Translations under genes and position numbers: made by a program
Shown here: piece by piece, positions 26,635 to 35,942 of the stretch
How positions within the stretch are numbered: position 1 is the stretch's first letter
How the letters are laid out: every line of letters begins with the position of its first letter
Source: Candidatus Methylospira mobilis
Lineage (GTDB): Bacteria > Pseudomonadota > Gammaproteobacteria > Methylococcales > Methylococcaceae
DNA: 64,000 bases
Assembly: GCF_009498235.1 (NCBI RefSeq)
Contig: NZ_CP044205.1
Location: 4,093,389 to 4,157,388, forward strand
Direction: 5' to 3'
The notes under the pieces: model-generated
Databases searched by the model: none
Seen by the model: only the letters and a program-made list of their open reading frames with translations
What the model was told of the DNA's origin: nothing

Positions 26635-27069
26635 GTGTACCGCTCACAATATGCCGCAAGCGGGAGGTGTGTTATCAGCAGAAAAGACTATTGGGGAATT
26701 TCGCTTTTTATCGTACTCGCTCTAAGCGTGGAACTATGGATTCCCATAGCCGATGAAGCGGTTTTCTACTCGCTCGAAACGCTGGAAATGATACTGGATG
26801 TACTGTACGAAAAAGGCCTGGGGCTGGATGAGGAAGCCACTCAAAAGGCAACAGCCTGGACCGGACTGCTGATTTCCATCGGACTGACGGGCTTGCTGCT
26901 GTACAAGCTGCCGGTTATCTTCCGGTATGCCAAAGCTTTTCTCGCCAAACGCTGGGCAATGCGCAAACTGGCCATCAAGGTCTGGTGGCCCACGCTCAAC
27001 TGGCAGCAAAAAGTGGCGCATATCGCCGCTCTGGGCTTATTTCTCGGCGCACTGGTTCTGATAATATAA
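26635..27069 (+). CDS. Membrane protein of unknown function, family A copy 2
   Basis: About 144 residues if GTG 26635 is used. The start is uncertain: the frame is open back to GTG 26560, and a GGGAGG sequence near 26660 does not line up with an in-frame ATG. Hydrophobic segments lie around ISLFIVLALSVELWIPIA, TGLLISIGLTGLLLYKLPV and the C-terminal LGLFLGALVLII. The order acidic helix (SLETLEMILDVLYEKGLG), hydrophobic helix, basic loop, then WWPTLNWQQKVAHIAALG mirrors the protein at 19968-20510, so I infer shared ancestry. No function is known. The following gene is an M48 protease lipoprotein 200 bases away. Confidence 0.55.
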   Translation: MYRSQYAASGRCVISRKDYWGISLFIVLALSVELWIPIADEAVFYSLETLEMILDVLYEKGLGLDEEATQKATAWTGLLISIGLTGLLLYKLPVIFRYAKAFLAKRWAMRKLAIKVWWPTLNWQQKVAHIAALGLFLGALVLII

Positions 27070-27272
27070 AAAACGGTACTTATTCAGCCATCCGATTTTC
27101 CGTTGGTTTTTTACGGCTTCACTCCGGACAAACTCTCCACGAACGGATTAACCGAAGATCATTGGAACTACTGACAAATGGTCTGAATAATTACGCAAAC
27201 CGGAGTCTGGATAGCACACTCGCTCTCAAAGTCCACTTATTGCCATTCGGTACGCACTACGAGGTTTATTGC

Positions 27273-28082
27273 ATGGAACGACACTTATCTACAGCTATTC
27301 TTATCGCACTGCTCGCGCTCGGCGGCTGCGCCACCAACCCCATTACCGGACGCAGTCAGGCCATGCTGGTCAGCGACAGCGAAGCGGCGCAACAATCGGC
27401 GCAGGCATACAGCCAATTAATCGCCGGCGCGTCGCAAAAACAGATACTGGATAACGATCCGGCGGCGCTGCAACGGGTACGCGCCATTGCTACGCCGCTG
27501 ATTACACAAGCGAGCATCATGCGCCCGGAAACACGCAACTGGCAGTGGGATATCCATGTACTGAAAAGCGACGAGGTTAACGCCTGGTGCATGGCCGGCG
27601 GCAAGATCGCCGTTTATACCGGCCTGCTGCAGAAAATACAGCCAACCGACGACGAACTCGCCGAAGTCATGGGGCATGAAATTTCACACGCCATGCTGTC
27701 GCATCAGGCGGAAAAACTTTCTCGCGCGAAAATGCAGCAAGCGGGAATCACCCTCGGAGTCATCGCCGGCGCGATTGCCGGCTACAATCTGAGCGGCGTT
27801 GCCGGCCTGGCCAACAGCGCCGCAACCGTAGGCCTGCAACTGCCCAACAGCCGCGAAGCGGAAAACGAAGCCGACAGCGTCGGCATCGAACTCGCCGCCA
27901 GGGCCGGTTACAACCCCAATGCGGCGGTGACGCTATGGAAGAAAATGCTTGCCGCCAGCGGCGGAAAAAGCGGCCCCGGCTGGCTCAGTACCCACCCCGC
28001 CACCGAAGACCGTATTCAGGCCATGCAGGTTCGCGCGCAGCAGCTGATGCCGGTTTATGAGGCGGCCAAGCGGGGGCAATAA
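27273..28082 (+). CDS. M48-family zinc metalloprotease, lipoprotein
   Basis: 269 residues. The signal peptide MERHLSTAILIALLALGGC ends in a lipobox (LGGC), so it is probably anchored in the membrane facing the periplasm. The zinc-binding motif HEISH occurs in LAEVMGHEISHAMLSHQAE near 130-148, and the third ligand Glu is in EAENEADSVGIELAARAGY near 198-216. SGPGWLSTHPATEDRI is the usual C-terminal signature. Such proteins (LoiP/YggG- and BepA-like) remove misfolded outer-membrane proteins; no TPR domain follows, so it is of the LoiP type. I chose ATG 27273 over a long upstream extension, which overlaps the preceding gene. Confidence 0.9.
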   Translation: MERHLSTAILIALLALGGCATNPITGRSQAMLVSDSEAAQQSAQAYSQLIAGASQKQILDNDPAALQRVRAIATPLITQASIMRPETRNWQWDIHVLKSDEVNAWCMAGGKIAVYTGLLQKIQPTDDELAEVMGHEISHAMLSHQAEKLSRAKMQQAGITLGVIAGAIAGYNLSGVAGLANSAATVGLQLPNSREAENEADSVGIELAARAGYNPNAAVTLWKKMLAASGGKSGPGWLSTHPATEDRIQAMQVRAQQLMPVYEAAKRGQ

Positions 28083-28414
28083 AGCGACGCATTTCGTTCA
28101 GAAATACGTTAATCCACCCCGCCAAAATGCGGAGGGATTATGCGCGACGGTTTCGATGAAGCATTGCTGGCTCTATGGTGCGAGCCGTATGTCCGCTTTG
28201 TCATCCAGCGCTGCCAATTAATACACTCTTCCGCACCACCGAGCGAGACGTTGAAAAAGAGCCACGTTAAGATTGGAGAGTCCCGGATTCCATGGATGCC
28301 TTGAGCAACATCCCTGTCGACCGGATACCGGCAATCCATGACGGGATGGCGGCATGAAAGCTGAGTAGTCAACAAAAACAATTGCATTCTATCCAATATG
28401 ACACCCTTATTTAA
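28083..28414. other. Intergenic region with an imperfect hairpin
   Basis: AATCCACCCCGC and GCGGAGGGATT (28111-28139) form an imperfect stem downstream of the M48 gene without a T run. The remaining ~270 bases show no credible gene; an open minus-strand frame there has no ribosome-binding site or familiar domain. Confidence 0.3.
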
Positions 28415-29347
28415 TTAAAAATACCGAGCCAGATCCATCCCGGCATAAAGCCCCGCCACCTGATCCGCATAACCGTTGAACGGCAACGTGGGTCGCTTCA
28501 AAAACTCGCCGATGCGGCGTTCCCTGGCCTGGCTCCAGCGCGGGTGGTCTACTGCGGGATTGACGTTGGCGTAAAAGCCGTATTCCCTCGGCCCGGCCTG
28601 CATCCAGCTGGTGACCGGCTGTTGTTCGAGAAGACGGATTTTTACGATGGACTTGACGCTCTTGAAACCGTATTTCCACGGTACGATCACACGCACCGGC
28701 GCGCCGTTCTGATTCGGCAACACCTCGCCGTAAAGCCCGAAAGTCAGCAGGGTCAGCGGGTGCATCGCTTCGTCGATGCGCAATCCTTCCCGGTAAGGCC
28801 ATTCCAGCACGCCGCTGCGCTGTCCGGGCATTTGTTCCGCATCGTGGAGCGTGACGAACTCGACGAACTTGGCGTTGCCGGTCGGTTCCACCCGCTTGAT
28901 CAATTCCGCCAGCGGGAAGCCGAGCCAGGGAACGACCATCGACCACCCTTCGACGCAACGCAGCCGGTAGACGCGCTCTTCCATCGGAGCCCAGCGCAGC
29001 ATGGCGTCAATATCGAACACGCCGGGCTTTTGCACCTCGCCCTCGACGGCTACGCGCCAGGGGCGCGTCTTCAGGCTGCCAGCCGATTTCGCAGGAGATT
29101 CCTTGTCGACGCCGAATTCGTAAAAATTGTTGTAGCGCGTTACGTCTTCCAGCGGAGTCGGCTTGTCCGGCAGCATATAAGCGGTCGATTTTGCGCCTGC
29201 CAGTTTGTCCCCCGCCGATGCCGCTCCGGACAGCATGGCTGCCGCACCGGCTCCGGCGGCCATCTGCATGAACCGCCTCCGCCCATAAAACAATTCGCGC
29301 GGCGTGATTTCCGATGCCTGTATGGCAGCGTTGTTGCGTTTGATCAT
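28415..29347 (-). CDS. msrP: Periplasmic methionine sulfoxide reductase, molybdopterin subunit
   Basis: Repairs oxidised methionine in envelope proteins. 310 residues. The N-terminal [17 protein letters not shown] is a twin-arginine signal, so the folded Mo-cofactor enzyme is exported by Tat. The Mo-ligand cysteine is in [20 protein letters not shown] near 127-146. [18 protein letters not shown] (about 217-234) and the C-terminal [12 protein letters not shown] with RERRI are typical. It overlaps the msrQ stop by 4 bases. Confidence 0.95.
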   Translation of the reverse strand: MIKRNNAAIQASEITPRELFYGRRRFMQMAAGAGAAAMLSGAASAGDKLAGAKSTAYMLPDKPTPLEDVTRYNNFYEFGVDKESPAKSAGSLKTRPWRVAVEGEVQKPGVFDIDAMLRWAPMEERVYRLRCVEGWSMVVPWLGFPLAELIKRVEPTGNAKFVEFVTLHDAEQMPGQRSGVLEWPYREGLRIDEAMHPLTLLTFGLYGEVLPNQNGAPVRVIVPWKYGFKSVKSIVKIRLLEQQPVTSWMQAGPREYGFYANVNPAVDHPRWSQARERRIGEFLKRPTLPFNGYADQVAGLYAGMDLARYF

Positions 29348-30048
29348 ATAAGCTCCTTGCTTGGCGGCCTGACCGGCAGTTTAACCAGCCGCAGCAGAAA
29401 TAACAAAGCCAGCAACACGATATAGATTGCCGGCGGACCTATATCGCGCTTGACCAGCAGCAGGTAATGAAATGCGGAGGCGATTGCGGCGACATAGGTC
29501 AAGCGATGCAGATTTCGCCAGTTCCTGCCGCCGAGGCGGCGCTTCATCGCATCGGTTGAGGTGACGGCCAAAGGCGTCAGTATCAGGAACGCTGCAAGAC
29601 CTACGGTAATATAGGGTTTTTGGCTTATATCGGCAATGACCCCCGCGAAATCGAACGCCTGTTCGAAAACCAGGTAAAAAAGAAAATGCAGGCAGCCGTA
29701 GAAAAAACAGAACAGCGCCGGGACGCGGCGCAATCGGATCAACCAATGCCACCCGGTGATTTTCCGCAACGGGGTAATTCCGAGCGTCAACCATAGCAAC
29801 CGCAAAGACCAGAGGCCCGAATCATTAATCAGCGTTTCAGCCGGATTAACGCCCAACGAGTTGGTAAGCGCGCCCCATAACAGATAGACAGCGGGGGCAA
29901 GATACAGCGCAAACAAAATTTTGCCGGCTTGCGCAATGCGGGACTGCTGCCCGGCTGACCGGGAGTTGGAAGCCTTTACGCCGCCACTACGGATTATTTC
30001 GGCCTTTTCATTGAGCGTCAGACACTTGCGCCGATGATGCGATAACAT
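29344..30048 (-). CDS. msrQ: Heme-binding membrane subunit MsrQ
   Basis: Membrane cytochrome that feeds electrons to MsrP; ferric-reductase-like six-helix fold. From ATG 30048 (AAGGAA just upstream) it has 234 residues, about 30 longer than most MsrQ, the extra being a basic N-terminal stretch. Helices are seen from residue ~45 onward: [57 protein letters not shown] (with a heme histidine), [16 protein letters not shown] and [19 protein letters not shown] (with heme histidines). A longer start is in frame, but the added sequence overlaps the next gene. Confidence 0.92.
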   Translation of the reverse strand: MLSHHRRKCLTLNEKAEIIRSGGVKASNSRSAGQQSRIAQAGKILFALYLAPAVYLLWGALTNSLGVNPAETLINDSGLWSLRLLWLTLGITPLRKITGWHWLIRLRRVPALFCFFYGCLHFLFYLVFEQAFDFAGVIADISQKPYITVGLAAFLILTPLAVTSTDAMKRRLGGRNWRNLHRLTYVAAIASAFHYLLLVKRDIGPPAIYIVLLALLFLLRLVKLPVRPPSKELI

Positions 30049-30134
30049 GACCGTTCCTTTCCTGATGCTGTCAATAATGGCGCAGGCTGACGCGACACGC
30101 AAGAAAAAGAAGGCGGACCTGGTTTCGACCGCTT

Positions 30135-30599
30135 TTATTGCAAAGCTTTTACCGCGTTGCGCAGCAGTTGCAAACACCGGCGATTAGCGGCCAGATCCAG
30201 CGCGCTGAAATCGTCCTGCGTCGTCAGCAACGGGTTTGCGCCCGCTTGCAGCAATTGCTCGACCACTGCGTCTCTACCGCTGGAAGACGAATAAATCAAC
30301 GCGGTCGCGCCGCTGGGATTTTGATAATCGATATCGATTCCCGCTTCCAGCAGCAACGCGATGCAAACAGGCGCATTGGCAAAGCACGCGGCCCACAAGG
30401 CATTATTTCCATAAGCGTCCAGCAGGCCCAAATTAACGTCCTGCTGCTGCAGTAGATATGCCAGTACATCGCCGCGGGCTTGCTGAGCCGCCATGATCAG
30501 CGGCTGCCCGCCTTCGCTATTGGCGAGCAAAGGCTGCTCCGGCTGAAATCGGTAGTCCTGTAACCAGGCAATTGTTTCCGCTGATGCCATCAAACTCAT
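30135..30599 (-). CDS. Ankyrin-repeat protein
   Basis: 154 residues from ATG 30599 (MSLMASAETIAWLQ); an earlier start (30638) would overlap the flavodoxin gene. Three or four ankyrin units are visible: GGQPLIMAAQQARGDVLAYL, DAYGNNALWAACFANAPVCI, NPSGATALIYSSSSGRDAVV and DDFSALDLAANRRCLQLL, each about 33 residues. No signal peptide. It lies between flavodoxin and msrQ on the same strand, 16 bases after the flavodoxin stop. Small ankyrin proteins next to redox enzymes have been described as scaffolds or stabilisers; here that role is inferred. Confidence 0.8.
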   Translation of the reverse strand: MSLMASAETIAWLQDYRFQPEQPLLANSEGGQPLIMAAQQARGDVLAYLLQQQDVNLGLLDAYGNNALWAACFANAPVCIALLLEAGIDIDYQNPSGATALIYSSSSGRDAVVEQLLQAGANPLLTTQDDFSALDLAANRRCLQLLRNAVKALQ

Positions 30600-30615
30600 G
30601 TTCCACTCATCTCGT

Positions 30616-31179
30616 TTATGAGGGACGCCAGCCCGCACCCACCGACGGCAGCAATAACGGCATCACTTGAGTCAACCATAGGTCTACCCGGCTATCCGTC
30701 AAGCCCGGTTGACCGCGCTGATCAAGCACCAGCCCGACAAAGCGGTTGTCGATGATCGCATGCGAGTGCTGGAACTGATAGCCGTCGGTGCTCCAACTGC
30801 CGACAATATCGGCGCCCTGGCCGTAAAACAGCCGGTAAAGATGGATCAGGGAACTGGCGAAACGGTCGGCGTACCGCTCCTGATGTCCCAGCCCGAACAG
30901 CGCAACGCGTTTGCCGGATAAATCGGCGCCATCCAGGTAGGGCGCAAACTCCTGCCAGTTGCTTTCCTGGCAGCCGGTCGACAAACCGGGCAGTTCGCCC
31001 AGGCCGTAACTGGGCGTACCCAGGATCAACGCTTCGTATTGCAACAATTCATCGGGGCGGGTGCGGTTGATATTTTTGGGCTTGTCGGCAAGCGATTCGC
31101 CGAGCCGGCTGTAAATTCTTTTAGCTACCAACCGGGTGCTGCCGGTATCCGTTCCGAAAAAAATTCCGATTTTGCTCAT
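30616..31179 (-). CDS. Flavodoxin
   Basis: 187 residues, long-chain form. The FMN phosphate loop FGTDTGSTRLVAKRI is at residues 8-22. LILGTPSYGLGELPG (about 52-66) and VALFGLGHQERYADRFASS (about 92-110) contain the usual aromatic residues around the flavin. It is closest in feel to FldA/NifF-type electron carriers, though no nif genes are in the window. Followed by the ankyrin gene and msrQ-msrP, it could supply electrons to that system; that is only inference. Confidence 0.9.
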   Translation of the reverse strand: MSKIGIFFGTDTGSTRLVAKRIYSRLGESLADKPKNINRTRPDELLQYEALILGTPSYGLGELPGLSTGCQESNWQEFAPYLDGADLSGKRVALFGLGHQERYADRFASSLIHLYRLFYGQGADIVGSWSTDGYQFQHSHAIIDNRFVGLVLDQRGQPGLTDSRVDLWLTQVMPLLLPSVGAGWRPS

Positions 31180-31450
31180 GAGTTACCTGCGTTCGATAAG
31201 GGTAGATGCCGCTTTAATCAACAGCAAGCAAATTTCACTCCAGTTTAGATTTTTAATTTATACCATACAAATCATATGGATAACATTAACGCATTTCGAC
31301 CAAAACGATAAACGAAACAAACAAAGTGTTGTTTGCGACATTCGGGCATAATGCGCACCCTACGGAAGTTACACTGGCAAAGTTTGGCTTCCGCATTGCT
31401 TTATCCGGCTGTCACAGAAACTTTGCGTTTACCATGGAGAAACGGCATAA

Positions 31451-32779
31451 ATGAAGGTACTCGAACAACTACGCGCCGGGAAGCTGGCCGGAAGCAGACG
31501 GCTTGCTTTATCTTGCGGCTTGCAGCAATTCCCGCGCGAGATTTTCGATCTGGCGGATACGCTGGAAATTCTCGACCTGTCGGGAAACGCGCTGTCGTCA
31601 TTGCCGGACGATCTGCCCCGGCTGCACCAGATGAGGATACTGTTTTGTTCCGGCAACCGCTTTACCCGGCTGCCCGACGTGCTGGGCCGGTGTCTCCGGC
31701 TCGACATGATCGGCTTTAAAACCAACCGGATAGAAACCGTCCCGGCTGCGGCGCTACCGGCTACGCTGCGCTGGCTGATACTCACCGACAACCGGATCGC
31801 AGAGCTTCCTGCGGAAATCGGGTTGTGCACCAGAATGCAAAAACTGATGCTGGCGGGTAATTTTCTACAGACGCTGCCTGAAGAAATAGCCGCCTGCACC
31901 CGGCTGGAGTTGCTGCGCATCGCCGCGAACCGTTTGACCGGACTCCCCGCATGGCTGTTTTCCCTGCCGCGGCTTTCCTGGCTGGCCTATGCGGGCAATC
32001 CGTTTTGCGCGGACGCCGAAGCCGCGAAGCTGGCCGATGCTGCTGTTTCCCGCATCGCCTGGAAACGGCTCCAGCTGCAGCAGCAATTGGGGGAAGGCGC
32101 TTCCGGCGTGATTCATCAAGCCGAGTGGCGGGATGAAGCAACCCGGCAGGACGTAGCGGTGAAACTATTTAAGGGCGCTGTGACCAGCGACGGCTTGCCG
32201 CTCAGCGAAATGACCGCTAGTCTCAGCGCCGGCGCTCATCCGAACCTGATCCCGGTGCTGGGCAGGCTGGAAGACCACCCCGCCGGCGCAAACGGATTGG
32301 TGATGCCGCTGATCGACACGGATTTCAGCAACCTGGCCGGTCCGCCCAGCCTCGATTCCTGCACGCGCGATATCTATCCGGATGAAACGGGTTTTACCCT
32401 GACTACAGCAATCGGCATCGCCCACGGCATCGCTTCCGCTGCGAGCCATCTTCACGCACAAGGCATCATGCATGGCGATTTGTACGCGCACAATATTTTG
32501 CACTGCGGAAAAGGCCGCGCACTGCTGGGCGACTTTGGCGCGGCATCGTTCTTCGAGCCGGAGGACCGGCAACACGCTCATGCGCTGCAACGCATCGAAG
32601 TGCGCGCATTTGCCTGTCTACTGGAGGAATTACTGGAACGCTGCAACGCGTCGACTGACGCTCGCGGCGAGCTTAAGACGCTTGGCGGTTTACAGGCCCG
32701 CTGCGCGGACGAAAGCCCCGGCGCGCGTCCGCTGTTTGCCGAGGTAGAACAGGCGCTGGCGGCCATATCCTGCGTATAA
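31451..32779 (+). CDS. Leucine-rich-repeat protein kinase
   Basis: 442 residues, cytoplasmic by appearance. Residues ~15-205 hold seven or so leucine-rich repeats of ~23 residues, with cores such as LEILDLSGNALSSLPDDL and RWLILTDNRIAELPAEIGL. Residues ~210-440 form a eukaryotic-type kinase domain: glycine-rich loop LGEGASGVIHQA (about 217-228), VAVKLFK with the ATP-binding lysine, catalytic HGDLYAHNIL (about 339-348) in place of the common HRD, and the DFG motif in LLGDFGAASFF. All catalytic residues (Asp, Asn, DFG Asp) appear present. The target is not known. The next gene, a huge discoidin-glycosidase protein, starts 63 bases after its stop on the same strand. Confidence 0.86.
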   Translation: MKVLEQLRAGKLAGSRRLALSCGLQQFPREIFDLADTLEILDLSGNALSSLPDDLPRLHQMRILFCSGNRFTRLPDVLGRCLRLDMIGFKTNRIETVPAAALPATLRWLILTDNRIAELPAEIGLCTRMQKLMLAGNFLQTLPEEIAACTRLELLRIAANRLTGLPAWLFSLPRLSWLAYAGNPFCADAEAAKLADAAVSRIAWKRLQLQQQLGEGASGVIHQAEWRDEATRQDVAVKLFKGAVTSDGLPLSEMTASLSAGAHPNLIPVLGRLEDHPAGANGLVMPLIDTDFSNLAGPPSLDSCTRDIYPDETGFTLTTAIGIAHGIASAASHLHAQGIMHGDLYAHNILHCGKGRALLGDFGAASFFEPEDRQHAHALQRIEVRAFACLLEELLERCNASTDARGELKTLGGLQARCADESPGARPLFAEVEQALAAISCV

Positions 32780-32842
32780 GACCGGACAATCCTGATACTA
32801 TATTCCCATATTGCGCCTCCCTATTCGATCAAGGAGCATTCA

Positions 32843-35716
32843 ATGACCATCCCCGCCAAACGCCTTTGGACCGTAACCGCAAGCAGCGGCGACCCCAGCT
32901 TTGCAATCGACGATATTTACGCGACGACATGGATATCGGATCCGCTCAAAAAAATCTGGCTGCAAATCGACCTCGGAGAAATAACGACGCTGGGCGGGAT
33001 CGAAGTGTACTGGGGCAGGCAGGCGGCCAACGTTTATCGCTTCGTCATATCGCTCGACGGCAATGTCTGGACGCCTATCTGCCGCACCGGACATGGCGAA
33101 GGCGGGCAAAATGTCTTCGCCTTCCCTCCGTCCGAAGCGCGATTTCTGCGCTGGAGTTGCGAAGACCCGGAGTCGGAGCGGCGGCTGGAGATCGTCGAAA
33201 TCAACGTGTACAGTCCTGCCGAAGCCCTGTCGGTGCTGGAGGAAGGACGGATTGCGGCGCTCGGCCATGCGCCGGTCAAACTCCCATGCGGCGAAAGCAT
33301 CACCGTCGATTTCGGCTATCAGCGCTCTCCGCTGGGGGTAAAGATCCAATGGGGGGAAACCCACGGCACCGTTTTTTCCGTGCATCTGTCCGACGACGGC
33401 GAGCAGTTTCGCGAAGTCGGCCGTATTCTGACCAGCAACGGCGGTTACGACGACTTTTATTGGCGAACCACCACCAGCCGCTATCTCCGTTTTACCCTGC
33501 ACGAATCGAGCGCGCCGGAGGGGGCGGTCGTCAACGAACTCAAGGTCCGCATCCTCAATAAAGACCGCATGCCGATCGGACGCCTGGAGCGCGCCGCTCA
33601 GGCCGGACGCGGCGAACTGTACCCGCAGGCGCTATTGAACAGGCAAGTCTATTGGACGGCGCTGGGCGAGGTCGGTCACTCGAATGAAGCCCTGTTCGAC
33701 GAATACGGCAACATTGAACCCCGGATCGGGTTCGGTCAATTGACCCCGCTGCTGAGGATAGAGGGAAGCTTGCACGGCGCGCCGGGCTCGCCTACGCTTA
33801 ACCAGTCGCTGGCCGAAGGCGCGCTGCCGATACCCAGCGTCGCCTGGTCTGCACAAGGCATTGAAATCGGGGTTACCGCGCTGGCGGAGGGCGGTCAGGC
33901 AATGGTGGAATACCGGATATCCAACCGCTCCGGGCGGCGCCGGATCGGCGCGCTGGTTCTTGCCGTGCGTCCCGTTCAAATCAACCCCTATTGGCAAAAA
34001 GGCGGCCATGCCGTCATCAACGCCATTGCCGTCGACGACAGATGGCTCGAAGTCAATGACCGGCCTTACGCCGCGTTTTCGAGCGTACCCGACGCCGTGA
34101 CTATCGTTGAGTTCGACGATGACGACGTCGTCAAACCGATCGCCGACGGCGCGCAGCAAACGGTCCGCACACTGCAATCCGGTTCCGGATTGTTGAGCGC
34201 CGCCTGCGAGTTCGAGTTCTCGCTCGAACCGGGAGACAGCATCGCTTTCGTAGCCGCGCTCCCGCTACGCGACGGAATAACGCCCTCGGCGGACGAGCTG
34301 TTTACCGATATCCATCAGCGCGCCGTGCGCTTCTGGCGCGACAAGATCGGCGCGCGTAAAATCATGCTCGGCAACCTGGAAATCTCCGACACCCTGGAAG
34401 CGCAAACCGGTTTGATCCTGGTCAACGCCACCGCATCCGCGTTCAAGCCCGGCCCACGCAATTACGACCGCATCTGGATACGCGACGGTTCGTCACAGGC
34501 GCTTGCATTGCTTTACGCCGGATTGATCGACGAGGCCAAAGCCTACGTAGTCTGGTATGCGGAACGCATCTACGAAAACGGCCTGGTGCCGCCGATACTC
34601 AACCCCGACGGCAGCGTTAACCGCGGTTACGGCAGCGATATCGAGTTCGACGCGCAGGGTCAGTTTGTCGCCATCGCCGCCGACGTCTACCGCTTCAGCC
34701 GGGATCGCGAATTCCTGAAGCGCATTTTCGAACCCGTGACGCGCGCAACTCGCTTCATCGAAGAACTCTGCGCCCGAACCGACGCACTGTACGGCCCGGA
34801 CAGCCGTTTCCATGGCCTGCTCGCGCCTTCCATCAGCCACGAGGGATACAACAAACCGGTTTACAGCTACTGGGACGATTTTTTTGCATTGCGCGCCTGG
34901 CGCGACTGCGAATATCTGGCGGCCGAGATAGGCAACGAGGCTGTTGCCGCTCATGCCCAGGTCAAGGGCCGGGAGTTGGCCGCCAACCTGGCCCGCTCGA
35001 TACGGCTGACCGCAGACCTCCTGGGCAGGGGACTGGTTCCGGCATCCGCCGACCACGAGGATGTCGATCAAACCTCGACTTCCGTCGCGTTCGAGCCTTG
35101 CCGGGTGGATGATGTCCTGCCGCAAGCGCTGCTGACGGCGACTTACGACGTCTACATCGCGCATCTCGATGCGATAGGCGCGCCCGGCTTCAGCGGCGGT
35201 TTTACGCCTTACGAAATCCGCAACCTCAACGCCCTGGTCGCGCTCGGACGTTTCGACGACGCCTACCGGTTGTTGACGGACAGCCTTGCCTGGCGGCGGC
35301 CGGCGGGCTGGCGTCACTGGGCGGAGGTGGTATGGGGCGAGAAGCGAGCCGCCGATTATATCGGCGACATGCCCCATACCTGGATAGGCGCGGAATTCGC
35401 CACGGCGGTGAGGCGCATGCTGGTGCGCGAGAACGGCGCTACCCTGGAATTGTTCCGCGCGGTTCCCGATGACTGGTGGGCGACAGGAGAGATTACCCTG
35501 CGCGATTTGCCCACGACATTCGGAACCCTCAACCTGAAAGCCAGCCGCGATTCGAAGCAGGTAAACATCGATCTGGCTTTGAGCGGACCGGCTCCCGATG
35601 AAATCACCTTCCGTTATCCGGGGGTCAGAATCGCTCACGCGGACGGGCAACCCTGCGCGATAGACGGAGATGTTGTTACGGCGGCGAATTTCGGACGGCT
35701 GGTAATCGAGCTTTAG
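32843..35716 (+). CDS. Discoidin-domain six-hairpin glycosidase-like protein
   Basis: 957 residues. Two F5/8-type C (discoidin) domains occupy about 1-130 (WTVTASSGDPSFAIDDIYAT, IDLGEITTLGGIEVYWG) and 145-255 (KIQWGETHGTVFSVHLSDDG, RYLRFTLHESS). Residues ~270-480 are beta-rich. From ~500 an (alpha/alpha)6-barrel region begins; NYDRIWIRDGSSQALALLYA (about 543-562) with acidic residues, VPPILNPDGSVNRGYGSDIE and YSYWDDFFALRAWRDCEYLA resemble glycogen-debranching or trehalase-like six-hairpin glycosidases. No signal peptide is seen, which is odd for discoidin domains. GGAG precedes the ATG (AAGGAGCATTCA). The substrate is unknown, probably a polysaccharide or oligosaccharide. Confidence 0.78.
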   Translation: MTIPAKRLWTVTASSGDPSFAIDDIYATTWISDPLKKIWLQIDLGEITTLGGIEVYWGRQAANVYRFVISLDGNVWTPICRTGHGEGGQNVFAFPPSEARFLRWSCEDPESERRLEIVEINVYSPAEALSVLEEGRIAALGHAPVKLPCGESITVDFGYQRSPLGVKIQWGETHGTVFSVHLSDDGEQFREVGRILTSNGGYDDFYWRTTTSRYLRFTLHESSAPEGAVVNELKVRILNKDRMPIGRLERAAQAGRGELYPQALLNRQVYWTALGEVGHSNEALFDEYGNIEPRIGFGQLTPLLRIEGSLHGAPGSPTLNQSLAEGALPIPSVAWSAQGIEIGVTALAEGGQAMVEYRISNRSGRRRIGALVLAVRPVQINPYWQKGGHAVINAIAVDDRWLEVNDRPYAAFSSVPDAVTIVEFDDDDVVKPIADGAQQTVRTLQSGSGLLSAACEFEFSLEPGDSIAFVAALPLRDGITPSADELFTDIHQRAVRFWRDKIGARKIMLGNLEISDTLEAQTGLILVNATASAFKPGPRNYDRIWIRDGSSQALALLYAGLIDEAKAYVVWYAERIYENGLVPPILNPDGSVNRGYGSDIEFDAQGQFVAIAADVYRFSRDREFLKRIFEPVTRATRFIEELCARTDALYGPDSRFHGLLAPSISHEGYNKPVYSYWDDFFALRAWRDCEYLAAEIGNEAVAAHAQVKGRELAANLARSIRLTADLLGRGLVPASADHEDVDQTSTSVAFEPCRVDDVLPQALLTATYDVYIAHLDAIGAPGFSGGFTPYEIRNLNALVALGRFDDAYRLLTDSLAWRRPAGWRHWAEVVWGEKRAADYIGDMPHTWIGAEFATAVRRMLVRENGATLELFRAVPDDWWATGEITLRDLPTTFGTLNLKASRDSKQVNIDLALSGPAPDEITFRYPGVRIAHADGQPCAIDGDVVTAANFGRLVIEL

Positions 35717-35744
35717 TTCCGCTTGTAAATATCTGCGAGGAATC

Positions 35745-35942
35745 ATGAAATCCATTTGCCACCCGGATGACGATATCTTATACCTGAAGTTCAATCACAA
35801 GCCGATTGTGCGTGAAGTCTCCTGCGATTGGCATGTAAACATTGCCTATGCGGAAGATGGAGATCTGGCAGAGATTACCGTGCTGGATGCGCAAGCAACA
35901 GGCCTTTATCCGGTTTTGACGGAGCAGCGGCGGGCGGCGTGA
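35745..35942 (+). CDS. DUF2283 small protein, copy 1
   Basis: 65 residues. MKSICHPDDDILYLKFNHKP and SCDWHVNIAYAEDGDLAEIT show the DUF2283 pattern (D-x-LY, then D-x-G-x-IVGIEILDA-like), ending in VLTEQRRAA. GAGGAATC lies upstream. A broken relative lies at 57235-57405 with high nucleotide similarity, most obvious in the last ~45 bases. Just after the stop, AAATGCCCGGTTCGCAAG resembles the first codons of the YgiT gene copies at 57 kb, so this is one end of a duplicated toxin-antitoxin-like block. Function of the domain is unknown. Confidence 0.7.
   Translation: MKSICHPDDDILYLKFNHKPIVREVSCDWHVNIAYAEDGDLAEITVLDAQATGLYPVLTEQRRAA

Noticed and set aside
28109..28396. 95-codon minus-strand frame after the M48 gene
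   Set aside because: No ribosome-binding site, no family resemblance, and it covers an imperfect hairpin and repeat-like intergenic sequence.
34493..35794. 433-codon minus-strand frame
   Set aside because: Antisense to the discoidin-glycosidase gene, which has clear domains; a shadow of high-GC codon use.
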